This document shows, piece by piece, positions 61,199 to 64,000 of a stretch of DNA of 64,000 bases. Below the pieces are notes generated by a model, which was not told the origin of the DNA, made no database searches, and worked only from the letters and a program-made list of their open reading frames with translations. Source of the stretch: Paraniabella ginsengisoli (GTDB lineage: Bacteria; Bacteroidota; Bacteroidia; Chitinophagales; Chitinophagaceae); contig NZ_JAKWBL010000003.1 in NCBI RefSeq assembly GCF_022513635.1, forward strand, positions 186,001 to 250,000, in the 5' to 3' direction. Both the position numbers and the translations under genes were made by a program. Within the stretch, counting starts at the first letter, position 1; every line of letters starts with the position of its first letter.

Positions 61199-62010
61199 TC
61201 AGATCAAGACCGCATCAATAGCAAGTTTTACGCTGCCTTTTTCAATTAATAGCTTTTTAGCTTTTTCATAGTCTGTAATTCCAGTTCTTTCCATTATCAT
61301 TCTGGTGCCGCGGTCAATGAGTTTATCATTGGTCAATTGCATATTTACCATCCTGTTACCCTCAACCCTTCCCAATTGTATCATCACGGAAGTTGAAATC
61401 ATGTTTAACACTAACTTTTGAGCTGTTCCGCTTTTCATTCTTGTGCTGCCGGTTACAAATTCAGGACCTACGATCACTTCAATAGGGTGATTAGCAACCT
61501 TGCTAACATCAGCATCCGGATTACATACAATGCTTCCTGTAACTATATTATTTTCCTGGCAATGCCTTAATGCACCTATTACGTAAGGAGTGGTACCACT
61601 AGCAGCAACGCCAACCACCACGTCTTTTTCTGTGATTTTATGTTCTTTCAAATCGTTCCATCCCTGCTCTTCATCATCTTCCGCATTTTCAACAGGTGTT
61701 GTGATTGCCTTGTTGCCTCCAGCAATTACGCCTATTACAACGCCGGGCGGCATACCATAGGTGGGTGGAATTTCGCTTGCGTCTAAAATACCAAGCCTTC
61801 CGCTGGTTCCGGCTCCGATGTAAAATAAGCGCCCCCGGAAAGCATTCTATCAACGATTGCATCTACCAGTTTTTCAATTTTTTCTAATACAGCTTCTACC
61901 GCAACAGGTACTGTTTGATCTTCTTTATTAATTGAAACCAACAGCTCTTTGATACTCATTTTTTCGAGATCATCGTAGCGACTGGCTTGCTCCGTTACTT
62001 TTTGATTCAT
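61199..62010 (-). CDS. murQ: N-acetylmuramic acid 6-phosphate etherase (one frameshift)
   Basis: Frames 61783-62010 and 61199 to about 61810 join at the G run near 61838 (corrected SGGRLFYIGAGTSGRLGILD), about 270 aa. N-terminus VTEQASRYDDLEKMSIKELL; SIS-domain loop IGAGTSGRLGILDASEIPPT with the catalytic Glu; VVVGVAASGTTPYVIGALRH; EVIVGPEFVTGSTRMKSGTA. It cleaves the lactyl ether of MurNAc-6-P to GlcNAc-6-P in peptidoglycan recycling. It is 133 bp downstream of the kinase gene, same strand. Confidence 0.92.
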
Positions 62011-62143
62011 GTGTTTACTTTTTCATTCTTTTAACCGATGGATCCGATAAATTTTTGGATTCATATTAAATATTCATCGTTTAGGTAAGCTCAAATATCA
62101 TTCTCTTATTTCCTGTGTCTCAGTTTATACAATGCTGAAACTG

Positions 62144-62989
62144 TTATTCACTTTTATGAAATTCGATCAATCCTTTCATAGGTTTTTGTAAAATCTTTCC
62201 TAAGTCAAAATTATAGGTATTGCAAAGTTCCCTGATAATATCTTTAAACCCAAAAGCTATACCACCAACAAAGTTGATCTTATATTTCCAGGCCTCATTA
62301 TATTTAACAAGGTGGGTAAAAAAGAAATCATTCAGTCCATCTTCTATAATATTTTCAACCATGTAGTGGCCGCGATTTTCTGCCAAGAACCTGGCAAAAG
62401 AAGCGAGATACCTGTTGGGTAAAGGTTTTTTGTAAACATTTTCAAGGATCTCGGTTGGAGTGGTGACATAAGTTGCATCGAAACGGGCGCGCAGGTCTTC
62501 ATCAAAAGTATTGTACAAATAATATTGAAGTACTTTTTTCCCAAATAAGCGCCACTGCCTTCATCGCCCAGTGCGTAACCCAAACCGGGATTGTTTTTCT
62601 TTATTTTTTTCCATCGAAAAAGCAGCTGCTGGCTCCTGTACCTAATATGCATGCAATTCCTTTTTCACGCCCACACAAACCAATAGCAGCGCCCTCCACA
62701 TCGTGAGTGACACTTACTTTTGATTCAGGAAAAACTTTCCTTATTCCGTTTTTTACTAATTTATTGTTAGCTGGATTTAAACACCCTGTTCCATAAAAGT
62801 AGATTTTATCTATTTCTGCTTTTTTAAAGAAGGCAATAATTCTTTTCTGACCAACTCAGCAATTTGCTCCTCTCCTAAAAAATACGGGCTGATACCAAGT
62901 GTTTCAACAGACTTTACTTTACCATTTCTTAAAAGGCTCCATTCTGTTTTCGTAGCTCCGGCATCGGCGATTAAAATTGTGCTTGACAT
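62144..62989 (-). CDS. BadF/BcrA-type amino-sugar kinase (three frameshifts)
   Basis: From ATG 62989 (MSSTILIADAGATKTEWSLL, the ATPase phosphate-1 motif DAGATKT) to the stop at 62144, about 284 aa. One base must be restored at each of three homopolymers (near 62828, 62612 and 62540). Other motifs: GTGCLNPANNKLVKNGIRKV, CILGTGASSCFFDGKK (phosphate 2), GYALGDEGSGAYLGKK and FVGGIAFGFKDIIRELCNTY. This is the BadF/BadG family that includes GlcNAc and MurNAc kinases. Next to murQ it most likely phosphorylates recycled GlcNAc or MurNAc. Confidence 0.82.
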
Positions 62990-63061
62990 TAAAGTTCAGG
63001 TTTAAGAAATAATACGCTAATATAAGTAGTCTGAACCAATGTCATGGATGTAAAGTTACTG

Positions 63062-63135
63062 GTTGCTGGTTTCAGGTTACGCATGGCTGGTTATCTGGAT
63101 CCTGTGCCTGAAACTTGCAACCTGAAACTTGCAAC
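63062..63135. repeat. Small inverted/direct repeat upstream of the S41 protease
   Basis: gttgctggtttcaggtt (63062-63078) and aacctgaaacttgcaac (63119-63135) are inverted repeats (15/17 matches). cctgaaacttgcaa is also repeated in tandem at 63107-63120 and 63121-63134. Non-coding, 55 bp before the protease start. Confidence 0.55.
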
Positions 63136-63189
63136 TTCTCAACTGCCTTTCAGACAATTTTGTCTATTTTGCAAACCTATTTTATAAAG

Positions 63190-64000
63190 ATGAAAAGGAA
63201 ATTTGAGGTTTGGTTACCGCTCTTGTTGTCGCTTGTGATGATATTGGGAATGTATATTGGTTATAGGTTCGCCACGGGGCAACCCAATAAAAAAATATTT
63301 CAACGCGATAAAGGCACCGCTTTGCAAGAAGCATTGGATATTATTCGCACAAGGTATGTTGATTCTGTAAAATTAGATACTTTGGAAGCAAATGCTATCA
63401 GGGAAATGATGAGCGAGCTTGATCCGCATTCTGTTTATTTGCCTCCGGCAGAATTAAAGCTGGCCAATGAAGACCTTTCTGGCAGCTTCGAAGGAATTGG
63501 GGTAGAGTTTAGCCAGATTCGCGATACCATAAATATTTTGCATGTATTTAAAGATGGGCAAGTGAAAAAGCCGGAATCTTAATGGGAGACCAGATCATAA
63601 AAGCCGATGGCCAAAACCTTACCGGAAAAGACATTACATCAACCCAAATAATGAAAGCCATCCGTGGCGAAAAAGGTTCAAAAATAAAATTGGACATTTT
63701 CAGAAACGGGAAAAATATACCGCTAACTGTAACAAGAGATAACATCCCTAAACCTTCAATATCCGTATCTTATATGCTTGATAAATCTACAGGTTTTATC
63801 AAGCTAAGCGAATTCACCAGCACATCTTACCGCGAGTTTATGGAAGCGATGGAAGCGCTGAAAAAACAAGGTATGAAGCAGTTGATCTTTGACCTGAGAA
63901 GCAATGGCGGCGGTTATATGGACCAGGCGATTGAAATAGCTGATGAATTTTTAAGCGGCGATAAACTGATTGTATATACGCAAGGCGTTAACAGCCCTAA
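63190..64000 (+). CDS. S41-family C-terminal processing protease, partial (one frameshift)
   Basis: The start at 63190 gives a membrane anchor/signal (WLPLLLSLVMILGMYIGYRF); the upstream ATG at 63115 would add 25 unlikely residues. Then comes the S41 N-domain (DPHSVYLPPAELKLANEDLS), a PDZ domain (GSFEGIGVEFSQ ... AGILMGDQIIKADGQNLTGK, joined across the break near 63570) and the beginning of the protease core (GFIKLSEFTSTSYREFMEAM, FDLRSNGGGYMDQAIEIADE). The catalytic Ser/Lys region lies beyond the right edge. Periplasmic processing or tail-specific proteolysis is expected. Confidence 0.85.

Noticed and set aside
63062..63135. CRISPR-like direct repeat
   Set aside because: Only two tandem copies of 14 bp without spacers; no cas genes.
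1..64000. tRNA or rRNA genes
   Set aside because: No cloverleaf-like or rRNA-like conserved sequence was recognised on either strand; a covariance-model scan would settle it.

Overview
The window looks like a chromosomal contig from the phylum Bacteroidota, probably the family Chitinophagaceae. The evidence is AT-rich DNA, TAnnTTTG-type promoter motifs, a subtype iii type VI secretion system (T6SSiii, the Bacteroidota form with TssN and TssO), PSD1/DUF1501 haem operons, a TonB-plug macroglobulin-like protein, and dispersed short palindromes. I recognise no tRNA, rRNA, CRISPR array or IS element. The placement rests on gene content and motifs only.

About 45 single-base frameshifts interrupt genes that otherwise read through with family-typical sequence. 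Most lie in runs of A, T or G. This is the signature of an under-polished long-read assembly, so split genes are annotated here as one gene each. One frameshift is biological: the programmed +1 site of prfB (AGGAGG-TTT-CTT-TGA).

Layout. 1-4.8 kb: a partial macroglobulin/TonB-plug protein, divergent from an alpha-L-rhamnosidase-like enzyme. 4.9-11.06 kb: a block of exported small enzymes (cupin, carboxymuconolactone decarboxylase-like, NTF2-like, two alpha/beta hydrolases, flavodoxin) facing a divergent AraC regulator. 11.07-38.7 kb: a T6SSiii locus, nearly all on the minus strand, in transcription order tssB, tssC, two tssD (Hcp), effector island, vgrG, putative adaptor, rhs, orphan toxin/immunity modules, two accessory genes (BamE-like and DnaJ-SH3), tssE, tssF, tssG, tssN, tssK, tssO, a PKD-domain protein and tssH (clpV). 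An NlpC/P60 lipoprotein lies divergently inside it. TssQ and TssR were not recognised.

The effector island is the most interesting part. A full-length PAAR-like/Rhs protein ends in one nucleic-acid deaminase toxin (HTE + PCxxGC). Downstream is a displaced Rhs tip with a second, different deaminase (HAE + CxxC), followed by an Imm1-like gene. A third tip has lost its toxin. The tips share up to 232 bp of near-identical Rhs sequence, which would serve as a recombination substrate for toxin replacement. A second cargo candidate next to vgrG and tssD is a zincin metallopeptidase (HExxHxxGLxD) followed by a lipoprotein.

39-64 kb: housekeeping and accessory genes. These are pyrR, pruA, prfB, a PAS histidine kinase with a response regulator, a four-gene PSD1/DUF1501/TIM-barrel/cytochrome c operon, an RsmB-type methyltransferase, the E2 and E1 genes of 2-oxoglutarate dehydrogenase flanking a LuxR-type regulator, rpsT, a GH109-like oxidoreductase, murQ with a BadF-type sugar kinase (peptidoglycan recycling), and a partial S41 protease running off the right edge.
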